A stretch of 28,164 nucleotides of DNA from contig BFEA01001091.1 in NCBI GenBank assembly GCA_003427395.1, positions 161,499-189,662 of the forward strand, written 5' to 3'. The notes under the pieces are model-generated. The model did no database searches. It had not been told where the DNA came from and saw only the letters and a list, made by a program, of their open reading frames with translations. Numbering within the stretch: the first letter of the stretch is position 1; each line of letters opens with the position of its first letter. This DNA comes from Chara braunii (Eukaryota > Streptophyta > Charophyceae > Charales > Characeae). Made by a program: the position numbers and the translations under genes. This document shows, in pieces, positions 10,071 through 21,422 of this stretch.

Positions 10071-12400
10071 GACTGATGAGTTCATACTCCCGTCCTCCCC
10101 GTTACAAGTCGTTCTACTCAAATTAGTTGTGAAATAACATTTCAGGGGTCGAGAGAAAGTAGAAATGTGATTGGAGACTGCTTTGGTAGTACGAGGATGA
10201 GCGACACCTTGATCTCTTTGTTTTAAATTCTATGATGTGACTCTCACAATTTCCTCTCTTTAAATAATATATTGTACTCTAGAAGTCGAATGTGAGGTAA
10301 AACCTGCGACATATTTGTTATTTTTCGCTTAGATATAGTGATGAACTTAAAAAAAAAGGGTAGATGAGCTGTCTTAGAGTATGTACTCCGATATATGAGA
10401 TATCATGAGATTTTATTGTCTCTTTTATATTTTTTTGACTCGATATGTGTATCGTAACAATAGAGGATAAGAGAGACATGTGACTCGAGTTTCAAGACTG
10501 TTTTTAGCCGGACATTATAAATTCTACTAAGTTTTCTCCTGAGTCATATGTGATTTCTATCAATGGGGTATGCGGACGAGAATCACTTTTCACTTTCACA
10601 ATTGAGGTGGTTCAATGTTTGGTTCTGATTAATGAAATGTGTATCTTGGATATGTGTGCAGTCTATGCTGTCAAAGTCTTGAACTAGGATGCATGGGAAA
10701 GCACCTAGGTGTTCGAGGAAGATAAAGTGACATGTGATTTGTACATTCTGAAAACATTTTGCTTGTTGTCAGTCTTTTCATGTCTTGTCCTATGTGATTA
10801 ATTTTGAAAAAGACCCTGGAAAAAAAAGTGTGAAAAAGTCAAAATTTTGATGCATTTGAGAAACCCTGTGAATCAGGGAAATGTATGTTATAAATGAAAT
10901 GGATGTTTTTCTGCCTTCTGACAAGACAAGGGGTCAAACAAATACTTTTATACTTTCTTTATGGATATTTTGGTTGACTTTTCTATTGGAAAAAGATCCC
11001 CGGGACGTGTGTCTGTCCAGCCTGTGATCGAGGTCTGGGAGGCACGGCCCCTAAGTGGCTCTGACGATGCCCCTCGATCAGAGACAAATATGATAATCAT
11101 GTTAAATCATTTCTTATTGCTGAAATTGTTTTCTTTCATGTATGCATTCAATGGGGTTGGTCACCCATTCAAAGACAACTGATGAGGGGATAAAATTTTA
11201 TTTGGTCAAATTGGTTTTCATGTGTATTTTTGAAATGATCAGCGCTCATTCACTTATGGAGGTCAGTCTGAGGGACTTAAAATTACCAAGCCTATGGTGG
11301 AAAATTGGCATCGTTGGGACGTAACTCCCAGCGTAGGCTGCTGACCAAGTATAACCAGGCAGCGGGCCTTCCGATTACGGCCTGGGACTAAACTTGAGGG
11401 GAGGGACTCCCTAATGATAGTATCAGTCCAGGTAGATATCGGGGGGATCGAGAGTCAGGTCTAGATATTTGATAGGAGGTATTTATCCTGTATTGCATAA
11501 CCAATACAGGTACCACCATTAGATTAACAACGTGGTGGGCCACAAATCAGGCCTGATCAACCGACTGTGGTGGGTTGAGACCGAGGTTGCCGATCCCCTC
11601 GCATTAGACTTCGGGTGGGACGGTAAAAACTGACGAAGGTTAAGACCCGCGTGCAAAGAGTAGGATTCAATTATGATTTCTAACTCGGACACTCAACGAG
11701 CTCCTGGTTAACAAAGTCTAAAGTTGTGGGAAGAGGCTATCATTATCTTCCTTGGTGACCTCTGTAACTGTAGTACAGATCCAGTATCCCCACTTTGAGT
11801 CATATGGGATAATATTTCTTTGGTATTACAATTTTTCAAGGTATGTAGGAGACCCAGGTTAAAATCCTGGCAGTATGGACGCACCAAGGGAGACAGTGAG
11901 GGTCTTCAAATCGCAAACTTCATCCAGGAAATCGGATTTTGACAACTTGTCGCGTCAGAAGGCCTTTGCTTGCATTTAGGTTCTCCAGCGACGGGCACGT
12001 CGCTGAATGGGGTCCGGGAAGACTGTCGGAGCAAACATCCTTACAAGAGTATTTGCTCATGATTTTGCATATGATACAGTATCAACGTCTGTCGCCGTGC
12101 TGGAGACAGTCTAGAGTAAAAAATGAGAATTTTTTTGGTTTGGTGCTGTGAAGCAAACTTCTCGACCATTGAGGCCGAGATTTCTAGACGACCGTGTACA
12201 GTGATACGACGCGTACGACAACAGGTAAGGGTTAATAAAAATTAAAAGTATTCGAACGTGAGAACTGGAGGGTTGGCTGAGGACAAGAAAACGTCGTGCA
12301 GGATGCGTCGACCACGATCTATATCAGTCAAACGTTTAGGCGGTAAGGGAAAAACGAATTAGAATGGGTGACGGGGCATCGAACCGGCGGGTATAAGGAA
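10071..12400. other. Internal region, nothing recognised
   Basis: No coding, RNA or repeat feature is supportable here. 10200-10960 is AT-rich. 11290-11900 is mixed and contains a T-arm-like hairpin at 11854-11870 (CCAGG, 7-base loop, CCTGG) without the rest of a tRNA. Confidence 0.5.
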
Positions 12401-12419
12401 GGCGGCAGGTCGCGCCGCC
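12401..12419. repeat. GC-rich inverted repeat
   Basis: GGCGGC (12401-12406) and GCCGCC (12414-12419) form perfect 6-bp arms around a 7-base loop. Confidence 0.55.
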
Positions 12420-12453
12420 GTAAAATCTGAAGTCGACTGAAAAATTAATACAA

Positions 12454-12473
12454 CCCCGACCATGCGGTCGGGG
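12454..12473. repeat. Perfect 8-bp GC-rich hairpin
   Basis: CCCCGACC and GGTCGGGG flank the tetraloop ATGC. It is not followed by a T run, so it is not terminator-like. It lies 35 bp after the preceding inverted repeat. Confidence 0.65.
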
Positions 12474-13061
12474 CAGCCAAAAGAAATATACTGCCGACCA
12501 TAATAGGTGGCGGGAGTCGGTACACGTATGTCGTGAGCGAGGTTGAGGTTACCGCTTCGTCTCCCGTATGTAGAGAGGAAGTCGCCTCGCGAGTGCTAAC
12601 TTCGTACCCACGTGGTCACCCAAAACAACAGGTGCCTTCATCCCTTTACAGAGGAAGACACCGCTGCAACCTTTGATATCATTCGCACTGCGTCTAGAGT
12701 CAAGTATCCGCCTATGTACCGGTGTCGGGCCTATAAGAATGCCAACTTTTGTTTTCTTCTGCTCAGCCTGTGTGCCGGACACATCTACCTCTACATGGTG
12801 TGGTACCGACCTACCTGATACTTGAGTGTTTTCCCCGTTGCAACCCTCGATGTCACGGTCACGGGTAAGTACCGACTCTTCGGGCCCATCGGTGAATCAA
12901 GTGCCCTTGCGGGTCACGCGTGCACTCAGGCCGACAAGCGATCAGATAGGCTTGGGGACCATCAAGGGAGCACACACACTGACTTAAGAAAAACGGGCTC
13001 AGTCCACTGGTCGGACTCAACCCCACTACTGTTTATTATCTGAGTTGCTCCCCTTTTACTC
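12474..13061. other. CpG-rich internal stretch, no gene recognised
   Basis: Two short opposed open frames (12549-12782 minus, 12612-12818 plus) overlap here, and a third follows at 12822-13043. None has a motif that I know, and overlapping opposite frames argue against coding. Confidence 0.4.
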
Positions 13062-13064
13062 GAA

Positions 13065-13138
13065 GTGGGAATTAGCTCAGTAGGTTAAGGTGTAAGACTG
13101 TCAAGTGTAGGGTGTAGGGTTCGAGATTTCGGGTCCAC
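13065..13138 (+). tRNA. Degenerate tRNA-like sequence (relic or SINE head)
   Basis: The A-box-like TTAGCTCAGTAGG (13072-13084) and the B-box-like GGTTCGAGAT (13118-13127) have tRNA spacing. A central CTGTCAA could be an anticodon loop reading GTC (Asp). Four outer acceptor pairs (GTGG/CCAC) are intact, but the D, anticodon and T stems are broken. It is not a working tRNA. A hairpin TCCTT/AAGGA with a T run follows at about 13158-13172. A better B box, GGTTCGACCC, lies at 13208-13217 without a matching A box. A tRNA-derived SINE or a retro-copied tRNA are both possible. Confidence 0.35.
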
Positions 13139-13420
13139 TTAAATGCTGAAGCTAGCTCCTTTTTGCAAGGACCTCCTCTACACCTTCACCCGGGCTCGAT
13201 CGGTCGGGGTTCGACCCTGTGTCCTAGATATTAGAAGTTAGCAGTTAGTTGGGGCCGTAGATTCGGTTGTGCTCGTGCACGACAAGTGGCACGAACAGTG
13301 AGTTGTTAGTTAGTTAGTATTTAGTTGTTTTTCTTTTATTTATTTCGTTTTCATTAGATTCTTATCTTTTTATTTGTACTCTTTTTTTTTTGCCTATTAC
13401 GATTTCGAGCCTCATACAGT

Positions 13421-13440
13421 AGATTCGTGTGGACGAATCT
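13421..13440. repeat. Perfect 8-bp hairpin
   Basis: AGATTCGT and ACGAATCT flank GTGG. Near it are a 10-bp palindrome TCGTGCACGA (13273-13282) and a CCTGT/ACAGG stem at about 13479-13496, so 13270-13500 is unusually structured. Confidence 0.6.
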
Positions 13441-13536
13441 GCACCTAAATCGCGAAAGGATTCAGCCTAGGCACTTGCCTGTACGCCGCGACAGGGGCAT
13501 AACCAAGTCATGAGCAACCTGATGGGAAGCCGTGCA

Positions 13537-14290
13537 TGACCGGCGGGAAGGAGTGACTCGACCAAGAAGTCGGAGGCGGGGGTAGAGGGAATAGGGAGCG
13601 CGCGAAGGAGGGGAGAGGAGCGTGCAGAGAAGGATGAGAGGAGCGAAAGGGAGAGAAGGAAGGAGGGTGCGCGAAGAAGGAGACGAAGGGCTCGCGAAGA
13701 AGGAGACGAGGAGCGCGACTGGGGAGAGACGGACGCAGGAGGAAAAACATGTGAGGGCAGAAGAGGATCGGGAGTACAGAGAGGGGCAAGGAAGGAGGGG
13801 AAGAAGATGAAGGGGGAGAAGATGAAGAAGAAGAGTGAAGAAGAGGAGTAAGAGATAGGAGGAGAAAGATCATATGGGCAAAACGGGCCGACATCACAAT
13901 GAGGAAAAGGAGGTGGAAGGACGGAGATGGAGAATGGGAGTGAGAAGGTAGCAAGGGAGAGAACGACGGAGGGGATTAGGGAGAAGGTGAGGAGTAAGCA
14001 GCGAAGGTGACGACTACGGTGGGAGGCAATGGCTATGGGGGGGGAACCATCATGTTTGAACTACAACAGGGGAAAGAGCGCCGAAAGGGGAATGGAAAGT
14101 GGGCGCGAGTGGGAGTAGAGCGTGCGGAACTGCACGTGCTAGTGATTGAAGAAACGGGCGTGCGATGAGGGGAGGAGAAGTAGAAAGAGAAGAAGAAGAA
14201 GAAGAAGAAGAAGAAGAAGAAGAAGAAGAAGAAGAAGAAGAAGGAAAGGAGGAGGGGAAAGTAAGAAAAGAGGGCGACTGGCCTGACAGT
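13537..14290. repeat. Purine-rich low-complexity tract
   Basis: The + strand is strongly G and A rich for about 750 bp (GGAG, GAAG and GCGCGA variants), including an uninterrupted GAA run at about 14189-14242. The minus-strand open frame 13508-13954 is Ser/Pro/Leu-rich translation of this tract and not a gene. Confidence 0.75.
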
Positions 14291-14521
14291 AGGTGCGCCC
14301 TCCCATTTAGTCGATGATGAAATTTGGGCCCCTCATCGCCGACTTGTCGAGATATGCAATGCTCGTCATTGCCCGTTTTTTTAAATGCGTTGTGTCATCG
14401 CGCCCGTGTTGTCACCTCGGTATGCTGCGCATCGAGACGTATCGTGCTATGGAGCGAGAGAGAAGGAGGTAAGTTTTCTTTCTCACGATTACCTCTTGTT
14501 TTTTTTCTATTGATAAGACGG

Positions 14522-14524
14522 TAA

Positions 14525-14567
<43 letters not shown>

Positions 14568-14568
14568 A
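14522..14568. repeat. AAAT tetranucleotide microsatellite
   Basis: An uninterrupted TAAA-type repeat of about 47 bp, directly followed by the degenerate repeat at 14567. Confidence 0.95.
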
Positions 14569-14960
14569 TCTACCACTAAAATACGCAAAGATGCACTATC
14601 ACACTCACATTAATAGGATGAGCAAAATCACATGGATCTACCCCTAAACTACGGACATATTCAATGTGTGTGAGTGTATGTGTGTGTGTGTATAACGCGA
14701 CCGTTCTCAAGCCGCTACCACTAGGATAATCGAATGAATCTATCGCTAAAACGTCAAAATATACGGTGCCGCGTTTGTTTTGATTGGTTGTGTGTGTGTG
14801 TGAGTGTATGAGTGTGCGGGTGCATGGGTGACAGGTCGAGCGGCTAGCCTCAAACTACCTTCTCGATTGGATACGACAACACGTATGAATCTACCACTAG
14901 ATTTGGGAATATGCATTGCCACTCTAGTTTATGTGTGTGTGTGTGTGTGCATGAATGTGA
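14567..14960. repeat. Four degenerate copies of a repeat ending in TG tracts
   Basis: Cores resembling GAATCTACCACTAAAAT begin at about 14567, 14634, 14735 and 14886. The last three are each followed by a TG microsatellite (14666-14692, 14789-14816, 14932-14950). Spacing is irregular (67-150 bp). No coding content. Confidence 0.6.
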
Positions 14961-14999
14961 CCTCGCTCTATCTTTTTGAGCTTATGTGAGAGTGTATGT

Positions 15000-15480
15000 G
15001 TGGGTGTGTGAAAGAGGGAACGAGAGATAGAGAGAGAGCGGGCTAACGCGCATAGGGAGAGAGTGCGCGAGAGAAAGAAGAAGGGGAGGGGCTTATGGAG
15101 AAAAGAAGGCTGCACACTGATGAAAAAAGACAAACTATGTGGAAAGCAGAAGAAGAAGAAGAAGAAGAAGAAGAAGAAGAAGAAGAAGAGAAAAGGAGGA
15201 GGGAAGAGAGAGAGTATCGTGAGAGAGAAAAGATAGCGCAGCGGGAAGAAGGCGATCGCACGAAGTTATAGGAAAGGAGCGTGGAGGAAATGAGGAAGAA
15301 AACGATCGATCTCGAAGATAGAGGTAAGGGTGCAAACGGAAGAAAAAGAAGAAAAAAAAAAAGAAGAAGAAAAAGAAAAAGAAGAAGAAGAAGAAGATGA
15401 AGAAGAAGGAGAAGGAAGAAGAAGAAGAAGCGAAAGAAGAAGAAGAAAAGGAGGAAGGAAGAGAGGGAGTATCGTGAGGT
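15000..15480. repeat. Second purine-rich tract with GAA microsatellites
   Basis: The + strand is GA-rich, with GAA runs at 15148-15190 and 15340-15445. Long minus-strand frames over it (up to 212 codons) are poly-Ser, Phe and Leu translations of the repeat. Confidence 0.85.
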
Positions 15481-15880
15481 TTGGGTGCATGTGGCATCTG
15501 TGGGTTGGGGATCGAGGTTGTGAGTGACGAGAGACATACCTGTTGCTGGAAGTGTGCGACATTGGTCGCCATATGCTCGTACTTCGGGAATGTTGTTGAC
15601 GTCATCTTTCGGCATCGTAGTATAGGCTAGGTAGGATCTGCCACATGCAGTCTGGGCGCCGAGTGCCAGATAGGATATCAACTTTGGTTCTTCGTTGATG
15701 ATGATGAGACTATTTCAGCATTAACAATTATGGACTCTTGGGGTGTTCTTATTGGTGAATCTCGTGATGCAATTCTGCTGTTGGTTCGAGGTCACGACTA
15801 TCTTGTCTCATGCATATGGTGCTGTGTGATTACTGAAATTTGCTATCGTTTATTTTTCTTGCATTTTATTTGAATTAACT

Positions 15881-15972
15881 ATTATTCTTCTTATTATTAT
15901 TATTATGATTATTATTCATTATCATTATTATTGTTGTTATTATTATTATTATTATGATTATTATTATTATTA
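15881..15972. repeat. ATT microsatellite near the internal 3' end
   Basis: Interrupted ATT/ATG trinucleotides precede the candidate polypurine tract by about 50 bp. The stretch 15481-15880 before it shows nothing that I recognise. Confidence 0.9.
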
Positions 15973-16019
15973 AGGTCAGCTACGTGATACGCAGGAAACA
16001 GTGAGCACGGGAGTGAATT

Positions 16020-16029
16020 AGGAAAAATG
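16020..16029 (+). other. Candidate polypurine tract and 3' LTR start
   Basis: AGGAAAAA (16020-16027) is directly followed by TG, the form expected for plus-strand priming and an LTR start. The tract is short, and the matching 5' LTR start is left of the window, so this cannot be confirmed here. Confidence 0.3.
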
Positions 16030-16047
16030 ATACTTACCTGGCCGGGG
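16030..16047 (+). other. U1 snRNA 5'-end-like sequence
   Basis: ATACTTACCTGGCCGGGG equals the conserved first 12 bases of U1 snRNA followed by a U1-like stem start. The U1-70K loop motif and the rest of U1 are absent after 16047, and no plant snRNA promoter element is seen upstream. It is at most a fragment. It sits exactly at the candidate LTR start, so it may instead be an LTR terminus that resembles U1 by chance. Confidence 0.3.
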
Positions 16048-16053
16048 CCTTCC

Positions 16054-16320
16054 GCTTTGATACTTCATAGTACGTGGTCCGTGCTTCGGTGCTGTGTGGT
16101 ACGAGAATCGATGTTTTACATGAATTTGGTGTGCTACGTGCTTGGTGCTTCCGTGAAGCATTGAGGATTTTGTGCTTCATGCTTCGTGCTTCGACCTTGC
16201 TACTTCGTGGATTCCGCGCTTGGTGCATATTCGGTGCACTGTACTACACACTTCATGGTTGCGAATCAGCAGTCCAATGCATGCTATTTGGTGCCCCGTG
16301 CTTAAGTATTTTGGTGCTTC
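16054..16320. repeat. Degenerate GTGCTTCG-type short repeat
   Basis: Variants of GTGCTTCG, GTGCTTGG and TACTTCGTG recur with no fixed spacing. Open frames on both strands here are translations of the repeat. Confidence 0.6.
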
Positions 16321-16340
16321 TTACCTAGTGTGTGTGCGTG

Positions 16341-16450
16341 NNNNNNNNNNNNNNNNNNNNNNNNNNNNNNNNNNNNNNNNNNNNNNNNNNNNNNNNNNNN
16401 NNNNNNNNNNNNNNNNNNNNNNNNNNNNNNNNNNNNNNNNNNNNNNNNNN
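16341..16450. other. Assembly gap (110 N)
   Basis: A run of 110 Ns lies between a TG-rich end and a GA microsatellite; its true length is unknown. It hides the left part of the 3' LTR that corresponds to sequence just left of the window. Confidence 0.98.
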
Positions 16451-16460
16451 GAGAAAAAAA

Positions 16461-16463
16461 AAA

Positions 16464-16531
<68 letters not shown>
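16461..16531. repeat. GA microsatellite in the 3' LTR
   Basis: Homologue of 1-75, preceded by an A-rich GAGAAAAAAAAAAGAGA start next to the gap. Confidence 0.95.
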
Positions 16532-16533
<2 letters not shown>

Positions 16534-16671
16534 AAGGAGAAAACCGACTCACCCGATCTAGCCTGTGTGATGATCCATCAACACACGCAGGCTGAGAAGC
16601 ACAGTCGATTTCTGAGTTGGCCAATGAAATGACTACTTTGCTGAGATTCCTGCGCCTTGCTGAGTTTTCTT

Positions 16672-16678
16672 TGTGTAT

Positions 16679-16710
<32 letters not shown>
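16672..16710. repeat. TG microsatellite in the 3' LTR
   Basis: Homologue of 213-259, purer and slightly shorter. Confidence 0.9.
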
Positions 16711-16714
<4 letters not shown>

Positions 16715-16922
16715 GCAGGAACCATGTGGCTGCCTCATTCTACATCCATTGATGGACGAGCAAAGTCAAATAAATCTACCGCCTGATCACCGATGGCAGT
16801 CCGTTTTCTGTCACTTGCAAATGCTGGAGTAGGTAGTATGACTCACCGAGTCTCAGCTTCAGCACCCTCACATTGGATGCAGTGGACCGGTAAGGTAGCG
16901 TCTATACATTTATTGGCTCTTT

Positions 16923-16926
16923 GTTA

Positions 16927-16987
<61 letters not shown>

Positions 16988-17010
16988 GTATTAGTATTAG
17001 TATTATTAGT
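16923..17010. repeat. ATT microsatellite in the 3' LTR
   Basis: Homologue of 471-556, with changed unit number and interruption pattern. Confidence 0.95.
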
Positions 17011-17789
17011 AAACTCAGGCTTGCTTCATTCACACTTTACATGCATGCAAACAGTAGCACAGCAAACTGGTGACAAGCGCCCACTCAAATCTCAGAGATA
17101 TGGTACCTGAGAACACAGTTCAGATTCAAGTTTCACTTCAATGGCTATGGCTACTCAACGCCCGCACAACTCTCTCGGCTCGCATACACAGGATCACCCC
17201 GAAAATCTCACTTGCACACTAACTCTCACGCACTCGCATGCAAGCTGACTCAGCCATGGCCGCTCGACCCTGCTGGCTGTAGCTGCGCAGCCTCTTCTAG
17301 CCCACTTCGTCTTAGGCTCACTGCAGACCACCTTCACACAAGGCGCAGTAACAACACCCCCGCATAGCTCGCGCAGGGATGGGTGGATGACTCGGCACTG
17401 CCTCTTAATCTATACCTCTGCAGTCGTTGGTCTGACCTTTTCCCATGCCCGTAGTACACACAGTCCCATGCGGTACTTGCTTGACGGGACCAGGGCACCT
17501 AGGACTGGGAACTGGTGACTGGACTAGGGACTTCCTGTGTGATACGTGCCCCGTGCTAACTGCGCTTCGACCAAACTCCCCTAAACGACACTGACAATTA
17601 GGTACAGACGCGTCGGGTAGACTGCAGAAGACTGTAGAAACTTCCTGCAGGCCCGAGACTTGACCCTACTTCTCGACCAAGGACGGACATGCAGTCTCAG
17701 AGGGAAACAAACGCAGACTGGCTGACACGGACAGGCTTTCGCGGTCTCGTCCGTGCATGTGTGTGAGGGTGCGTAAGGGTGTGAGACAG

Positions 17790-18134
17790 ACAGCCAGATA
17801 GTCAGATGAACAAACTTTATATGAGTCAAAAACTGTATATTTGTTATGAAGATGTTGTCTGCACGTGAGCCAACTGCATGTGTATGTGCAAACTGAGTTT
17901 GCATACGAACATACTGTCTTTGTGTATAGGAACTGTGTTGTTTGTGTGAGAACTGACCGTCTGTGCGTATGCANGCCGTGTCTGGGCANGAACTGACTGT
18001 CTGTGTGTATACAGATTGTGCATCNATGCAAAAACTGACTGACTGTGTGTGTGTATAGACCGTGTTTGTGTACAAACAAGTTACNTGTNTATGAACAAAN
18101 TGTCTGTGTATGCACAGGCTGTGTGTGTTGTCAT
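17790..18134. repeat. TG-rich degenerate repeat with single Ns, 3' LTR
   Basis: Homologue of 1340-1680. Ns at 17989, 18025, 18085, 18089 and 18100 fall exactly on the N positions of the 5' LTR (offset 16454). An extra N is at 17974. Confidence 0.7.
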
Positions 18135-18906
18135 GTCCACTATACACTCACAGGAAAGCACGGTTGTGTTAGACCGTTTCGACAGACTTTCAAAACTTGT
18201 TGTATGCGTGTGCATGCATGTGTGTGCGTGAGGTAGAAGGAGAGAAAGAGAGGGAAGNGGAGGTGGATGCATAATTGGCACTGACGACGGCTTAGCATCC
18301 AACAACAGACAATTGCAGATTTCCTTGCATGAGGCACACGTGAAGCACTTCCGCACCAATAACGACGGAGTAAGTAAATGACTCTTTGCTGCTTNTTTAT
18401 TCATATCTGGTCTTGTTTTGTTTCGCCGGTGTTGGGCCCAAGCCCAGTGCACCATCCCATTTGGCACNGCCGACCNGTCAAAAGTAGACCATGAGACTGG
18501 AACCACTAACTTAGCTAGGTAGGACTAGGACCATCTCCTGGTGTCTGTGTCATAACTGCCCTTCGTTGATTCAGTTACAGACTACCTACCTTGGATCTGC
18601 CTATGACAGTTTAGACGTGAGTTATTTGTACTTGATCGGACACAAGGCCAGATAAGTACGAGGATTATGAAAGTAACTAGGAATAGCGAGAACTGAACGA
18701 TAGAGGAAGAAAGGAGAATGCGAGGTTATGAAGAGAAAAGAAGGAGTGAGAAGAGTGAAAGGATGAAGGGGAAGAGAGGAAGAGTGAGGGAAATAGCTGG
18801 GAAAGGAGAGATTAAAAATGTGAAAGGTCTTTAGTGGATACATCAGTAAGATATTCGCATCTTTTCTTTGATTCCTCGCGGGGCTAGCAAGGAAAATGCT
18901 ACTAAG

Positions 18907-18987
18907 ATTATAATTATTATTACTTTTATCTTTATTATTTTTATTATTATTATTACTATCAGTATTGGTGTTTATTGTTATTAGTAT
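18907..18987. repeat. Second ATT-rich tract, 3' LTR
   Basis: Homologue of 2454-2540, directly before the conserved block. Confidence 0.85.
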
Positions 18988-19033
18988 GCCTTATTAATAT
19001 CTGTTTGACTTAGGCTTTGAATGATGAGGGTGT

Positions 19034-19284
19034 GAGGCATTGGGGAGGAGAAGAAACATCATCACATTGTGATGGTGCATACCTCCTCCGCCTTCCTCCA
19101 TTCTTATCATTGATTGATCCTCTCTGTACCCTATCTCTTCCAATATAAATGTTTGATGGTGTGTTTTCCACTGAATTGTTTACATTTTTCTTGCTAATTA
19201 TGAAATTTTAGGAAATCATTGTATAAAGTGGACGTAATCAGAAACAGGGTGATTGCGGGAGGTCGGGAGACAGGGAATCTTAAG
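19034..19284 (+). other. Conserved structured block (copy 2), hairpin deleted
   Basis: Homologue of 2581-2853, shortened by about 22 bp between GCGGGA and AGGGAA. This removes the GAGTTC/GAACTC hairpin that both the 5' LTR and the diverged flank copy keep. The splice-donor-like AAG/GTACGC follows. Confidence 0.5.
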
Positions 19285-19676
19285 GTACGCACACTTCATT
19301 CTTTTCCCATATACCCTTAAAGGCTACGCCCTTTTATTGTTTGCCGTCATGATTGTACGATATACTGTTTATGGTTTTCTTCAGGACTAAAGCACCAAGA
19401 ACAAAAAGACTATATGATTGAAATCAGGACGTGCCTGGTATTAGAAAAGGAACCCAGGAAAAAATCGAGAAGGAACCTAGCCTGCATGGTCTTGAGAAAA
19501 ACAAAGGCAGTATGATGGAGGCCTTCGTTGGGGTCGTCAAACTGCCTGCATAGAATGACTAAAAGGGTACTCGCTGTGCAAATTACCCAGCCATCCAACT
19601 AACTAGTTGACTTTTTGACGAGAAGATGTCGTGCGCCGTCTCTGTTCACTTACCAGCTAAATCCAAGACTGATCTA

Positions 19677-21422
19677 GTACTCCCATGGAGTACATGTCTT
19701 CAAGTGATAAATCAAAGCATGACTATTCCGGTACTCCCTCGGGGTACACGTTTTCAAACAACTAACAAAAGCAGAGGTAATAGGAAGCTCCCGTGGGGTT
19801 ACACTGAACCGACTAGACTTGGGAGGGGAAATAAGTACTCCCGGGTGAGTACACGAACTTCTAAGTCTAGATCGAACCGTGCGACTTCCGTGTAAGTCAA
19901 ACAATGCCTCTTGCTCAATTAATATGAACGATCGGTGCAAACTAACGTAAAAATGGTCTTGATCTCCTACGCATCGAGAGAGTTTCCTAATACTATGTTT
20001 GATCTGGGGATCAATTAACAAGGAAAGAATGAGTTGATTATGTTGGGGCAAGTAAAAGGGGTACTCCCGGGTGAGTAACCCTGCTAACTGTTTTGGTATG
20101 ACTAAGAAGTTGGTTTGTTTAAGTTACTAATGGTTTATCTAATTAACATTGAATCAGGTTATAGGAGGCTCCCGTTGGGTTCTCCTCTCACTTGATTTGA
20201 CTAGACTTAGGAAGGGAATTAAGTACTCCCGGGTGAGTACACGAACTCCTAAGTCTAAGTCAATCTGGTCGGCTTCTGTGAAAGTTGACTGGTCCCCTAC
20301 ACATGGAACTGGTATTAGGTGGCTCCCGGGAGGGTTGTCCTAATACTTTGTTTGATCTGGGGATCAACTAACAAGAAAAGGATGAGTTGATTATGTTTGG
20401 ACAAGTAAAAGGGATACTCCCGGGTGAGTAACCCTGCTGCGTGTTCTGGTATGACTAATGGATTGGCATTGCTTGGATACTAATGGCCTAACTATTTAAC
20501 ATTGGTTCACGTTACGAGGAGCCTCCGTGGAGTTCTCCTATCGCTTGATCTGACTAGACTAAGGAAGGGAATTAAGTACTCCCGGGTGAGTACACGAACT
20601 CCCAGGTCTAAATCAATCTAGTCGACTTCCGTGAAAGTCGACATACCTATTGCTCATTCAAGATGAGTGGGTAAAGTTGGGGAATGATCAAGGCGACTTA
20701 ACTTGGACTTGTTTCGACTGATCTCCTACTCATCAAACTGGTAGTAGGGTAACTCCTGGGAGGGTTGTCCTAATACTTGTTTGATTCAGAGGTCTACCAA
20801 TGAAGAAATGATGATTGTGATTCGGCAGTAGAGGGATACTACCGGGTGAGTAACTCTACTACTTTGATAGGCATGACTGACAGGCGGCATAAATAAGTAC
20901 TACTGATCCGAAGGTAGGAGGTTCCCATGGGGTAATCCTATAGCCTGCTTGGCTACATCCTAACGTACCAAGTAAAACACTTCGGCTTGCCTAAGTCCAC
21001 TTACTTAATCCTGGATTGTCTGATTCTAAGTAAGTAGTAGGATGACTCCCGTAGATCATCCTATTACACTTGTAAAAATAGTCTGAGTTTTGATCAAGGA
21101 GTTATAGGAGGCTTCCGGGAAAGTCACCTATTATCAACTTGAACTCTGTACTAACACCTGGATCTAGAATGTTTTTTGAATGTAGGGTCAAGTGTTGAAA
21201 CGGCTCAACATGGGTCTCCTAACCACCTGCTTAATTAATAAAAGGATACTCCCGGGTGAGTTATCCGATTGCTTGCATTAGATTGCCTGAACTACTTGGC
21301 TGCTTGGACTTTGAAGGGTGGCTGGGTGCTCTCGTGGGGCGACTCGACTACTCTTTCGACTAACGAAATGTTTGAAATTGATCAAGTAGTGGAAGATTCT
21401 CGGGTGAATCGACCTACTACTT
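19677..21422. repeat. Palindrome (hairpin) array, 3' LTR
   Basis: The homologous array to 3246-5020, in the same order, starting with GTACTCCCATGGAGTAC at 19677. One member is damaged: the segment around 19977 lacks about 26 bases of the left arm of the palindrome matching 3554-3588. Most others keep pairing. Confidence 0.8.

Noticed and set aside
11854-11886. T-arm-like hairpin followed by CCA
   Set aside because: The CCA is too far from the T stem and there is no acceptor, D or anticodon arm.
12359-12440. Minus-strand B-box-like GGTTCGATGCC
   Set aside because: The T stem does not pair and no A box is found at the expected distance.
13508-13954. 148-codon minus-strand open frame rich in Ser and Pro
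   Set aside because: It follows the purine-rich tract on the other strand; no motif and no supporting context.
15043-15681. 212-codon minus-strand open frame with Ser, Phe and Leu runs
   Set aside because: It reads the GAA/TTC microsatellites; homopolymer composition with several overlapping frames open at once.
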